A stretch of 64,000 nucleotides of DNA, from the NCBI GenBank assembly GCA_003194525.1, contig NBIV01000146.1:124001-188000 (forward strand), written 5' to 3'. The DNA comes from Gracilariopsis chorda (taxonomy: Eukaryota; Rhodophyta; Florideophyceae; Gracilariales; Gracilariaceae). Positions 27,906-37,065 of the stretch are shown one piece after another. Numbering within the stretch: position 1 is the stretch's first letter; each line of letters starts with the position of its first letter. A program made the translations under genes and the position numbers. Below the pieces are notes generated by a model that made no database searches, was not told where the DNA came from, and saw only the letters and a program-made list of their open reading frames with translations.

Positions 27906-28652
27906 TGGGCACGCTTGCTTGATAGTTGAAGCATTAACTGGATGTAAATCGATCGCCTTCCGGTACTTAGCGCTTCACCCGATTTTTGGCACTGGTAATG
28001 GTGCGGCCTGCTATTCTGCGTGAGCATTGGGTATCTGAAATCCAAAGTCTACTAGCTTGGTGACATACGCTTTCAGAAATGGTCTTTGCGGCCCTGCATA
28101 ACGTCGCGACCTAACTTTTACCGACCATTTTGTGGGATCGACCTTGATCTCCCTCGGAGACATTCTTCCTCGTCCGGTTTTTGCCCAGCCTCAATCGAAA
28201 ACCGACTTTAACTCTCTCTCCATGCGATCCAATGTTCCTGCCCTTTATTAAGAGATGCCATTTTGCTGGGCGTCGGAGTCTAGATCTCATAGGGCTTTAT
28301 CAACATCTGCAGGCTCTTCATCCCCTAAATCAATGCAGACATTGGCATCAGCTAACCCATCATCACCCTCCTATTAACCGCTATGAAATGTTGCAACTTT
28401 CAGAAGTGATGCGATTTGGTAAGATTGTTGACTTTCTACGGACTTCTTTCGTGCGAAAGCCTCAGGTAAGTTAATAGTGCCATTATGTTTGTCATAAATC
28501 GCCGCCAAGATGGCTTTATTGTCACAAAACCCCAACAGAACGGACCTGATGGCCGACGAGCACATATTTCAGATTAGTATCAGCAATTTCCCAAGCAGAT
28601 TCACGTAAAATTAGTGTTGTTCTATTTGGAATACGCAGACTAACATCTAGGG

Positions 28653-29345
28653 TTAACTTTTTCTTGCACACAAGCTCGCAGTGTGAGGATAACGTCGCAT
28701 TTGTATGTAGAGCATGTTGCTGTATGTGTGTGGAAAGTGTAATATCATGGGGTGACAGGGCACTCCAGTTTGCTTGATGGGATCGTAGATGGTGGATGGA
28801 ATGGCATTGGTGTCCGCACCCTGTTTGCCTAAGACCACAACTTCTACAGCACCTTTCCCAAAATAAGCGGTAAGCAGTGATGAATGAGAATCAATCTTAT
28901 CAGCACCAATTTGTTTAATTGCACCCTTTTGCTCGCCTTTGAATTTCATGGCCTCTTGCCGCGCCTTGTTTCTCTCGCAGTACTCCTTACGAAGCTATTT
29001 CTTCTGCTCTTCCGTGGCTATTGGGCAATCTGAAATAAAATGCCGTCCATCGCATTCAGGTAGCCAACCCGGGGGTAAGTCTTTTGCTAATCTCTCAGTG
29101 CTTCCTTCAGTTTCCACTCGATGGTCATGCTCTTTTCCTCGCTTGCGGCAGTTCTCACCTTTCATTTCTTCCCAAATTTTTTTTTGCGAGAAGACCTTTG
29201 GCGTGGTTGTGCGTTGTTGTCGGAACTGGTGATAGAATCAGAATCCGATGCACAAAAAGCTGTTCCACGATTGCCATCATACTTGCATGCCTGCGTTATC
29301 AGCTTTCGCATGAAAGTTCCGAAGTCCTTGCTAGATTCTTAATTC
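28653..29345 (-). pseudogene. gag and protease remnant of copy B
   Basis: Protein LGKQGADTNAIPS shows the protease region, with G in place of the S seen in copy A and again without the catalytic Asp. A TAG at about 28994 stops the frame that is open in copy A. The gag part continues to about 29345 and then to the chromovirus insertion. Confidence 0.6.
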
Positions 29346-29452
29346 TTGCACCATTCTACGAGATACTTCATACGTTGCTGTAGCGCCTTAGGCCTAATAA
29401 ACTTCAAGACATGGCATATGGCAATGTGTGGCCTAGTCGTTGACTATGCAAG

Positions 29453-29659
29453 TGCAACTGGGATGTTTTCTCTTTACACAACTGTTCTTCTGACGGATCG
29501 ATGAGCGTCCTCTTCTGGCACAAAGACTAGAACTTCCTCCTTAAGTATACTACCTATGATCACGACCTTTCGCATGCTCTGCAACTCTTCGGACTCTCAT
29601 TCCAATTACAAGCACCCGACAGTGTCCTTCAATTGCGTTTCTCAATTGCGCCCGTTGCA
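29453..29659 (-). repeat. 3' LTR of nested chromovirus
   Basis: 207-bp direct repeat of 34132-34338, TGCAAC...GTTGCA. The adjoining minus strand sequence (29660-29685) is purine rich, fitting a polypurine tract. Confidence 0.93.
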
Positions 29660-29701
29660 CTATTGTCATCCCTCTCCTTGTTGACGTCCACGTCAATGTT
29701 T

Positions 29702-32700
29702 TCAATGTAGATGGGGTAGCAAATTCTTTTGAACGATGTATCTATGAAAAGCATCTGTTAACGTCCCATCCTTATCGACAAAGTCTTTTGTAGGTTGCCA
29801 TTGCGCGTCATGCGTAGTAGAGTTTTCCATGAGGGTCAAACATTGATATCCTCGGCCGCGACGTCGATGGGCAAGAATACGATCCACCTTGAACAACGGT
29901 ATAGAAGCAGTAGCATCCACAGGTGCAGGAGAAGATCTACAACTCTGTGCCAGATCTTCAGGCTGCTCGACGTGAGGCTTTGTGTGCGATACATGAACAA
30001 CTGGATAAATTCGAAAGTGACGAGGCAATTTCAGTCGAACCGCATTTCTTCCAACAAGTTCCTCAATAAGAAACGGGCCATACCTCCTCGCTGAAAGCTT
30101 TGAAGACTGTTGTGCATTACTGTACGAATCTTTGAAAAGCTTATGTGATATCCAGACACGGTCACCTATACCGTAGGAAGGCTTCTTGAAATGAACACTG
30201 GCTTCTGCTATTTGCTTCGCCTTAGCAAGTTTGTGAGCGTATTGAGCGTCTTCCATTACCGCCTTTAGACGCTGACGGAAATCCGATAATGATTCCAGCT
30301 GTGTCGGAGTTCCAAGAAGCATCTCCAGTGGACCTTTTGGTTGCCATCCTAAGTCTACCTCAAAAGGTGAAAGACCAAGATCCTCAGACACTGCTGAATT
30401 ATAGGCAAACTCAGCACAAGGAAGAAAAAGATCCCAATCATCCTGCTCGTAATTACAAAAACACCTGATGTAGTTCTCGACCATCCTATTCATCACCTCC
30501 GAAGCACCATCAGTTTGCGGATGTTTGGTCGACGACATACGTAGTGTCACTCCACAAAGTCGCATAAGCTCCGTCCAGAACTGGGAGGTGAACTTGGGGT
30601 CACGGTCGGATATGATATCATCAGGAAGGCCATGATGCGGGAAGAGGTGTGTGAAAAACAAATTTGCGACATCGTGGACTTGGTCAGTAGTCTTACAAGC
30701 AATGAATCGAACTCTTCGAGACAAACGGTCAACCCAGGTCGAAATAGCATCAAATCCTCGAGGGGTTTTGGGTAGTTTCACAATAAATTCTGTTGCCAAC
30801 AAACCCCACCTTCGTGTGGGAATAGGAAGCGCTGCCGGGTCATTCAACACTTGCCCATGAAAATCTTTCTGTTGTTGACAGACGGAGCACCCATCGCAAT
30901 ACTGACGAACATGCTTCGTCTTGTGCTTCCAATGAAATTCTCCGAGCCTAGCCAAGGTCTTCGAAAACGCAAAATGGCCAGCTAACTTTGAATCGTGAGC
31001 TAGCTCAAGAACCGCTTTTCTTGCATGAGATGGTACGCAGAGTTTACCTTTGTAAAACAGTTTCGAATCTCGTGTGGAGAAAGAAGGCAACAATTCCTCA
31101 ACTCTTCGTAGCTGCTTTCGATCTGTGGGCCCCTTGCCATTCAAGGCAGCCATAATGGGCCCAAACTGTTGGTCTTGGTCATAGCGGCAAACAACCTGCC
31201 CAACATCCAGCAGAGACGGCGTGCTGCACTCCACTTGCTGGAGAGACAAACGATCCGGGATACGGGAAAGGGAGTCCCCAAGTACATGAATCTTACCCTG
31301 CACAAGATTCATCTCCCTAATATTAAACATGACCAGCGTATCCAACCAACGCGCTTCACGCCTATTCACGGACTTCTTAGTCAGGAAATTCTTCACAACC
31401 TGATTATCCGTCAAAACATCAAATGTAGACCCCTCAAGATAGCACCGAAAACGTTGGAGCGGGGAAACAAGAGCCAAAAGCTCTCTCTCGTTAGCAGTAT
31501 AGTTCTGCTCAGTTACCGTGAGCTTCTTAGAAGTAAAAGCCACCGCTCGATCTCGACCGTCAGAATCCAATTGCGTCAATGTAGCTCCAATGGCCACCTG
31601 AGAGGCATTAATGTGAACTCGAAATGGTTTAGACCAGTCAGGGGGAACAAGAACCGGAGCGGTCATCAACGCCGACTTCAAGTCCATAAACGCAGCTTGC
31701 GCAGACTCATCCCACTGACGAATACCAGCGCGCTTCTGCAACAGGACATACAAAGGCGCCGCACGAGCTTAAAACCCACGTATAAATCGGCGGAAAAACT
31801 GGACCAACCCAAGGAAACTACGTAGCTCTGTCAAGTTGATAGGTCGAGGCCAGTTCTGAATGACTTCGACTTTATGCGGGTGTACGCGTATGCCATCTCG
31901 TCCGACAACCAGACCCAAAAAATCAGCCTCCTCAAGCATAAACGAGCACTTCTTTGGAGAAGCATAAAGTTTATGCTCTTGCAATCGTTCCAAAACCATG
32001 CTAATATGAGCAAGATGTTCCTCCTTGGTGTCACTGTATATAAGGATATCGTCGATATATACAACCACGAACCGATCAATATAGTCGTGAAGAACACGGT
32101 TCATCAGCGACTGAAAGGTTGCCGGCGCATTGCACAACCCCATGGGCATCACCAAGTACTCAAATTGTCCATATTTGGAGTTGAAAGCCGTCTTCTCAAC
32201 ATCGGAAGGACGCAGGCGTATCTGATGGAAACCCGTCTTGAGGTCTAGCTTTGAGAAAAAACGGGCCTTCCCCAAACGATCGAACATTTCATCACATCGC
32301 GGCAAAGGGGCATTATTCCGCTTGGTTATCCGATTTAACCCACGATAGTCAACAACACCGCGCAACGCTCGTCCAGGCTCCTTAACAAAAAATAAAGGAG
32401 AGCCATAAGGGGACCTGCTTGGTCGTATCTTGCCGGAGCGCAAGAGCTTGTCAACATATTCGCGGGCAGCAACCAACTCGGCTGGCGACAACTGATACAG
32501 TGGACGATGTGGCGGTTGGCTGTCTGGTATAGTATCAATAGCATGATCCACATCACGCTTGGGTGGTAGTCCATCGGGCAGCTCCTCCTGAAAGACATCC
32601 TCAAATTGATGCAACAAAGCGCAGAGATCCGGATCGTCTTCATCTAACAGTTTTGCCTTCGGGCCCTCAGGCCTAGATGCCGGAGAAAATTGCGACGAAG

Positions 32701-33220
32701 ACACCTGGACAACCCGAAAGACTTCGACGCCCTGTTTTCCTCGGCGGAGCAGACGACAAAATTTCTTCACTCCAATGTTTGTGACCTGCAAGGCCGAGCG
32801 ACGCGACACTGGACTAGCTTTAAGAAGATGACCACCAACGGCAAGGGTTCGAGCGCGGTAATCGGCCTGTGGATTTTCCTCAGTGTGCCATGGCATGCCG
32901 AGTAAAACATCGTAACGACAGTCCGCCACAACCCAGTTTCCTGTGTAAGAGTAAGACCCGAGTGAAACGGTCCCATTTGCGACCATTTCAGTAGATTTTT
33001 CTTGAGCACCTCGCTTAGAATGGCTCACATCAATCAACACAGGCGCGAAAGTAAGCAGATGCTCATTAGCGCGAGCAAACGCCCGTGATATCACATTTGT
33101 CGAGCACCCATCATCCTTCAGCACTTGAGCAGGAATACTATTGAACGTTCCATCCAGGACCAATAATGGAACACACGGAACTTCGGCAGATCCCGAATCA
33201 CAAAGGTTCTGCAACGACAC
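29702..33220 (-). pseudogene. pol: Nested chromovirus pol with a single in-frame stop
   Basis: One frame covers protease (LKDDGCSTNVIS), RT (FSKLDLKTGFHQIRL, MPMGLCNAPATFQ, YIDDILIYS), RNase H (VHINASQVAIGATL, LTDNQVVKNFL), integrase (HHCC finger ending CSVCQQQK; TEFIVKLPKT, ISDRDPKF, GASEVMNRM) and a chromodomain at the C-terminus (KVDRILAHRRRGRGYQ, AQWQPTKDF). The second RT aspartates are intact. TAA at 31767-31769 is the only stop; both halves are in the same frame. In integrase the first acidic residue appears as E in ATEFIVKLP where D is usual. Pol lies in the -1 frame relative to gag. Confidence 0.92.
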
Positions 33221-33273
33221 GTCACCATAAACACGTCCTTCTAACGTGCACTTCTTGATTCTAGAAGGACTTT

Positions 33274-34116
33274 TTAGTTTTCCGAACTGTCAGAATATAC
33301 ACTATCATGATGCTCTTCCGACCCTAACGCCGCCTCAATATTGGCTACAAAAACATTACCAGCCCCACCCTTTTTACGATGCATCCACGGACGACACCCT
33401 GGCTTATGAAAATAGAAACAAGCGTTGTTACGAATGTCCTCTAGGCGTTGCTTTGAACGCGGAGGCTTATGCACTTGTGTATTTCCAATTTCCATAGGCG
33501 CAGGTGCGGACATATTTTCAGCAGCAGATTTAGGTTCGTTCAGATCGGAAAGTAAAGAAACACCAGAAAATGCAGCTTCGACGCGCATAGCAATTTTTGT
33601 GGCTTCTTCGAATTCTTGACAATTGGCCTTTCGTACCTCGAACTGAATCTTTGTCTGCAATCCACTCACAAATTTGTACTACTTCTCGCTAGAACTCATG
33701 TCCGGAATGGTGAGAACTATGTTTCGAAACCGAGAAAGATACTCGGATACAGAGCTCGTTTGCTTACATGAATGCAATGCATGCCGAGCACGTCTTTCAT
33801 GGTCTTCTGGAACAAACTCTTTGCGTATGGCACTCACAAAAGTCTCCCATGTCGTTGGGCTTGAACCCGCTTTCAAAAGCGTATACCACCAAATTGCTGC
33901 AGTATCCGTGAGTAGGGTTGTAGCATAGGAAATTCGATTCTCATCCAAGAAGATGACATTCCCGTTCGCAAGCTGGATAAGATTGAAATACTGTTCAACT
34001 TTATACAACCACGTGTTGACAACAAGGAAGTCTCGTGCTTCACTAAATGGCTGCGGCTTGTTCGGCTTCAGATTGATCGATCCAGAAGGATTAGGCGTAG
34101 GATTTGTGTTTTCCAT
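33274..34116 (-). pseudogene. gag: Nested chromovirus gag with a single in-frame stop
   Basis: ATG at 34116 lies just inside the primer-binding site. The capsid-like region has WLYKVEQYF, AAIWWYTLL, WETFVSAIRKEF and VSEYLSRFRNIV, typical of chromovirus gag. TAG at 33679-33681 interrupts the frame, which continues in phase to 33274. The zinc knuckle is abnormal: CFYFHKPGCRPWMH has lost the second Cys and seems to have exchanged His and Cys at the last two positions of CX2CX4HX4C. Confidence 0.88.
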
Positions 34117-34130
34117 AGCGATTGCTACCA
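34117..34130 (-). other. Primer-binding site of nested chromovirus
   Basis: The minus strand reads TGGTAGCAATCGCT one base inside the 5' LTR. The first eight bases, TGGTAGCA, match the complement of initiator-Met tRNA ends (TGCTACCA), the usual chromovirus primer. Confidence 0.65.
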
Positions 34131-34131
34131 G

Positions 34132-34338
34132 TGCAACTGGGATGTTTTCTCTTTACACAACTGTTCTTCTGACGGATCGATGAGCGTCCTCTTCTGGCAC
34201 AAAGACTAGAACTTCCTCCTTAAGTATACTACCTATGATCACGACCTTTCGCATGCTCTGCAACTCTTCGGACTCTCATTCCAATTACAAGCACCCGACA
34301 GTGTCGTTGAATTGCGTTTCTCAATTGCGCCCGTTGCA
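34132..34338 (-). repeat. 5' LTR of nested chromovirus
   Basis: Direct repeat of 29453-29659. Followed by GTGCACC, the resumed copy B sequence. Confidence 0.93.
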
Positions 34339-34675
34339 GTGCACCACTAAAGATACACGGTATATATCTGACTTAGATTTTGCACCCTCGTCCTCTCTTC
34401 GAAAGATATGTCATTGCCTTTTGAAAAGAGTTTCTCAGGCTTATTAAGAAGGAGATACGTAACATAACGTGGTTATCTCACTACCTCCACGTTCACAACT
34501 GCCCCACAGTTCAAATATCTGATATTTGGTTCGCCCCAGAGTTCCAATATCAGATATTTGAACCCCGTAAAATATTGAACTACGAAAGTGAGATAAGAGC
34601 TGGCAAAGTCCCTTACGCAAGCGTCGCTTATTACCTTGGTTTGGAATGTGTGTGGGCAGAGCGGTGCTCATAATT

Positions 34676-35091
34676 AGAGCTTGGCTGCCAGAATTTTATG
34701 GGAAAGTCGTATCGGACCATGTGCTATGTTATTCGGACGAGAATCCTCCAAACTTCGATCACTGACCCTTTCGACTTGTTCGCAGATGGCTACAAAACTT
34801 ACACTTTTTTCGTCTTCACCTGTTTCATATTCCAGAACGGTGCCGTGGGGAGGCTATCGCAAGAAATGCGCAACGTCGCCAATTTCGTTTTGAAAAGGCG
34901 AGACCGCGGCGGTCATCGATCGTCGTAAACCAGCATCAAAGATGCTCTGTTCTGATCTCATGGCAACAAAATATGGCTTCGGATCCCTCCCATGGCAGCG
35001 TCAGACGAACAAAAACCTGTACCACGTCGACAGCTTTCGTTCTTGTTGGCACCCACGAATGTCATACAACATACCCTCTTCTGTCGAATCA
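34676..35091 (+). other. Flank of copy B, no gene recognised
   Basis: A few short frames on the + strand are not supported. It holds the downstream side of the VOC gene. Confidence 0.4.
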
Positions 35092-35490
35092 TTACGCGTG
35101 ATGAGTAAACTCAATACGTACACCACACGGTTCGCAGCACATGAAGTGGGTCAGCGGCAGCCCGGCGATAGGCTGCGGGCCGAACTCAATTCGAACACCA
35201 CCAATTCCTCTCACGATGTCGTACGCCTTGTTCAACGCGTCAAGCGACGATACTTTGATTGCCAGATGGTGCAGGCCAACATTGGTAGTGCGGTCGAACT
35301 CAACGGGTTCTGGCGACTTGGCCTGCCAGACTGTTATGAGAGTAGAGCCATCAGACAAGAATACGGAAGGGTAATCGTCGACTCCGCCGGCTTTTCTAAA
35401 CCCGACTGACTCGAAGAACGATACAGTCTTGGATAGGGTTGATACTGTTAGCCCTACGTGGCTCACGCCGAGCGTTAGTGCGTTGGACAT
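35092..35490 (-). CDS. VOC superfamily (glyoxalase/bleomycin-resistance fold) protein, 132 aa
   Basis: A complete intronless frame with the two half-domains of the vicinal oxygen chelate fold. The first half opens with VSHVGLTVSTLSKTVSFFES and the second with VGLHHLAIKVSSLDALN, then FGPQPI and EPCGVRIEFTHH at the C-terminus. The His of the first strand, the His pair of the second and the Glu near the end are the positions used for metal binding in glyoxalase I-like enzymes. The length is typical of single-domain bacterial-type VOC proteins. The substrate cannot be told. It could be a lactoylglutathione lyase-like enzyme or a small dioxygenase-type protein. No targeting signal is evident. It is the clearest host gene here and its compact, bacterial-like form could reflect transfer. 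Confidence 0.85.
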   Translation of the reverse strand: MSNALTLGVSHVGLTVSTLSKTVSFFESVGFRKAGGVDDYPSVFLSDGSTLITVWQAKSPEPVEFDRTTNVGLHHLAIKVSSLDALNKAYDIVRGIGGVRIEFGPQPIAGLPLTHFMCCEPCGVRIEFTHHA

Positions 35491-36462
35491 TTTCAGGTAG
35501 ATGAACTTGAATCGAACTGGAGGCGGGGCTTGAAGCGTTGACGACGTGATCGACTCCAGGTTGTAAACACCGAGGACACCGATTCGAGATTTATGTGCAG
35601 ATCATTTGGCTGACATTTCTCCGCTTGTACGAGTTTAGGCCAATCAGTGAGCGCCATCGTTGTCCGCAGCGAGTAATACTTTCTTATCATTTCGATTTAC
35701 AGGTTTTTTGATCACGCTGGCATTTCTATGGTTTCTATTTCTATTTCCGCCCTAATGTTGCAGCCGTAAACGGTACGCTTACAAAGCATGGGAATGCACA
35801 TCGCCGCCGTGCATATTTGGCGGACATTTCTCGCCATTCAGGTGGTCACCAAAGATGAGAAACGAACTGGGCTGTGATTGATGAAGAAGCTTTCCGGACT
35901 GTGCATCGAATGAACGGATGTTATCGTCAGTGTGAAAGAGAAAAATGCTCTTCGAGGTGGCTGCACTCTAGAACTGTAAATAAAACTCCGTTTGTTCTAT
36001 GTATTTCAGCTTGAATCTTCCAAGACAGTTTGATACTGAGCACGACAGATCTTTTAGTTCTACTTTCCCCTAAGGATGAACGGATTGAATAGCAGTGTGT
36101 TGTAACAAAGGGATGGTGAATGAAGTCTGACCTTCTCCAGATGGAGGGGAAGGTCGGCTGACGCTCATTTTATACATATCTTGTAGCGGTCTAGAGACGT
36201 GTATGAATACGCTACACGCTAGCTACTGTCCGTGAACATGACAGCTACAAGCTACAGCTTGCGATTGATTGTTTTGGTAGTTTCTTCAACCATTTGCCGT
36301 TTGCATCGCAATATCATCCGCTTTGAAGCAGTGGTTTTCATACGTCGAGCAAAGAGAACAAATGCGTTTGGCTTTGTCCATAATAATAGTATAGTTTATA
36401 TATAAGATGTTCAGATATTATCAATACGGAAAAACTGTTATTCGGTGCACCATCACAGGTTT
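35491..36462. other. Intergenic region, no gene recognised
   Basis: It contains the upstream side of the VOC gene. An AT-rich stretch with TATATATAA-like sequence lies near 36385-36405, but no promoter can be assigned. Confidence 0.4.
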
Positions 36463-37065
36463 CTATGCAACCCACCACTCTATCGGCATCGGTTCTGCAA
36501 AAATACATGTCTCCCAGTCCATTTGCGCCACCTGCTCATAAATGCAAGCATCTCTGATTTTGCCCAGATTGGCGAAAAGACTGTTGTACACTCTGCTCAT
36601 GCTAAGAATTGTGTTCAACGTACAAATTTTGAGACTCTTCTTCTTCTTTTGAATTGGTTTCTTTTCGGACCGCGTTGTTCTAGAGACCTTATTGTGTCTC
36701 GCTTTGGCTTTCAACGGTTTGCTGGTCACTCTACGCGTAGAACAGAGCCCTTTCTTATTTGTTCTGTTAGGTAGCGCAGGGCTCTTTTTTCTGTATAATG
36801 TGTCGTACACGATTTTGTTAAGATTAGCAAACCGATTGTAGTGGATCCTACTTGTGCCCAGTATAGTTTTCAAGGTGTTAATTTTGAGATTCCTCATCTG
36901 CTTCCGAGTGCTCTTATTTTCCAAATGTCGTGTTGCTGAGCACTTGTTGCGCCTTGCGTTAGTCTTTAAGGTATTGCTGAACACAGAACTTGTAGAAGAC
37001 ACGCCTTTTCTAGTTTTGTGCTTAGCTATGGTGGGGACTATCTTTTCGAATGCTTTGGAAAGCAT
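36463..37065 (-). CDS. Lysine-rich protein with an internal duplication, 200 aa, unknown
   Basis: I do not recognise this family. The frame holds two copies of a unit of about 75 residues (about 17-92 and 100-178) that share the pattern KGxxSTxxV, LKxxARxNK, then a basic run, then LKIxTLxTIL, SRxxxxxFANLxKI. About one fifth of residues are Lys or Arg, so DNA or RNA binding is possible. The tail (EPMPIEWWVA) is neutral and aromatic. The duplication across a 600-nt open frame argues that it is a real gene, because a chance frame would not keep both units in phase. It could also belong to an unrecognised mobile element. Basic regions have AT-rich codon use compared with the retroelements around it. 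Confidence 0.55.
   Translation of the reverse strand: MLSKAFEKIVPTIAKHKTRKGVSSTSSVFSNTLKTNARRNKCSATRHLENKSTRKQMRNLKINTLKTILGTSRIHYNRFANLNKIVYDTLYRKKSPALPNRTNKKGLCSTRRVTSKPLKAKARHNKVSRTTRSEKKPIQKKKKSLKICTLNTILSMSRVYNSLFANLGKIRDACIYEQVAQMDWETCIFAEPMPIEWWVA

Larger units (their letters stand above)
29453..34338 (-). mobile_element. Chromovirus (Ty3/gypsy) with 207-bp LTRs nested in copy B
   Basis: LTRs at 29453-29659 and 34132-34338 look identical except for perhaps one base (GTCCTTCAA versus GTCGTTGAA region), so the insertion is recent. Ends TGCAAC and GTTGCA are perfect inverted repeats. Inside: primer-binding site, gag, pol with protease, RT, RNase H, integrase and a C-terminal chromodomain, and a purine-rich tract beside the 3' LTR. 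The empty site is seen in copy A near 332-345. GTGCA occurs at both edges, overlapping the LTR ends. The coding frames have only two stop codons. Confidence 0.93.
26956..34675 (-). mobile_element. Old Ty3/gypsy element, copy B (inverted duplicate of 1-2833), interrupted
   Basis: Inverse complement of the start of copy A. It is interrupted by a chromovirus at 29453-34338. The outer end at about 34675 coincides with the window start in copy A, so the true limit of the duplication cannot be told. RT is recognisable at 27267-27905 and RNase H at 26895-27140. The gag-protease remnant is at 28653-29060 with an extra TAG relative to copy A. Confidence 0.85.

Noticed and set aside
31169-31825. 218-codon + strand frame
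   Set aside because: Antisense of the chromovirus RT and RNase H, which are well supported on the minus strand.
34942-35409. 155-codon + strand frame opposite the VOC gene
   Set aside because: The minus strand carries a complete VOC domain with conserved motifs; the + frame has none.
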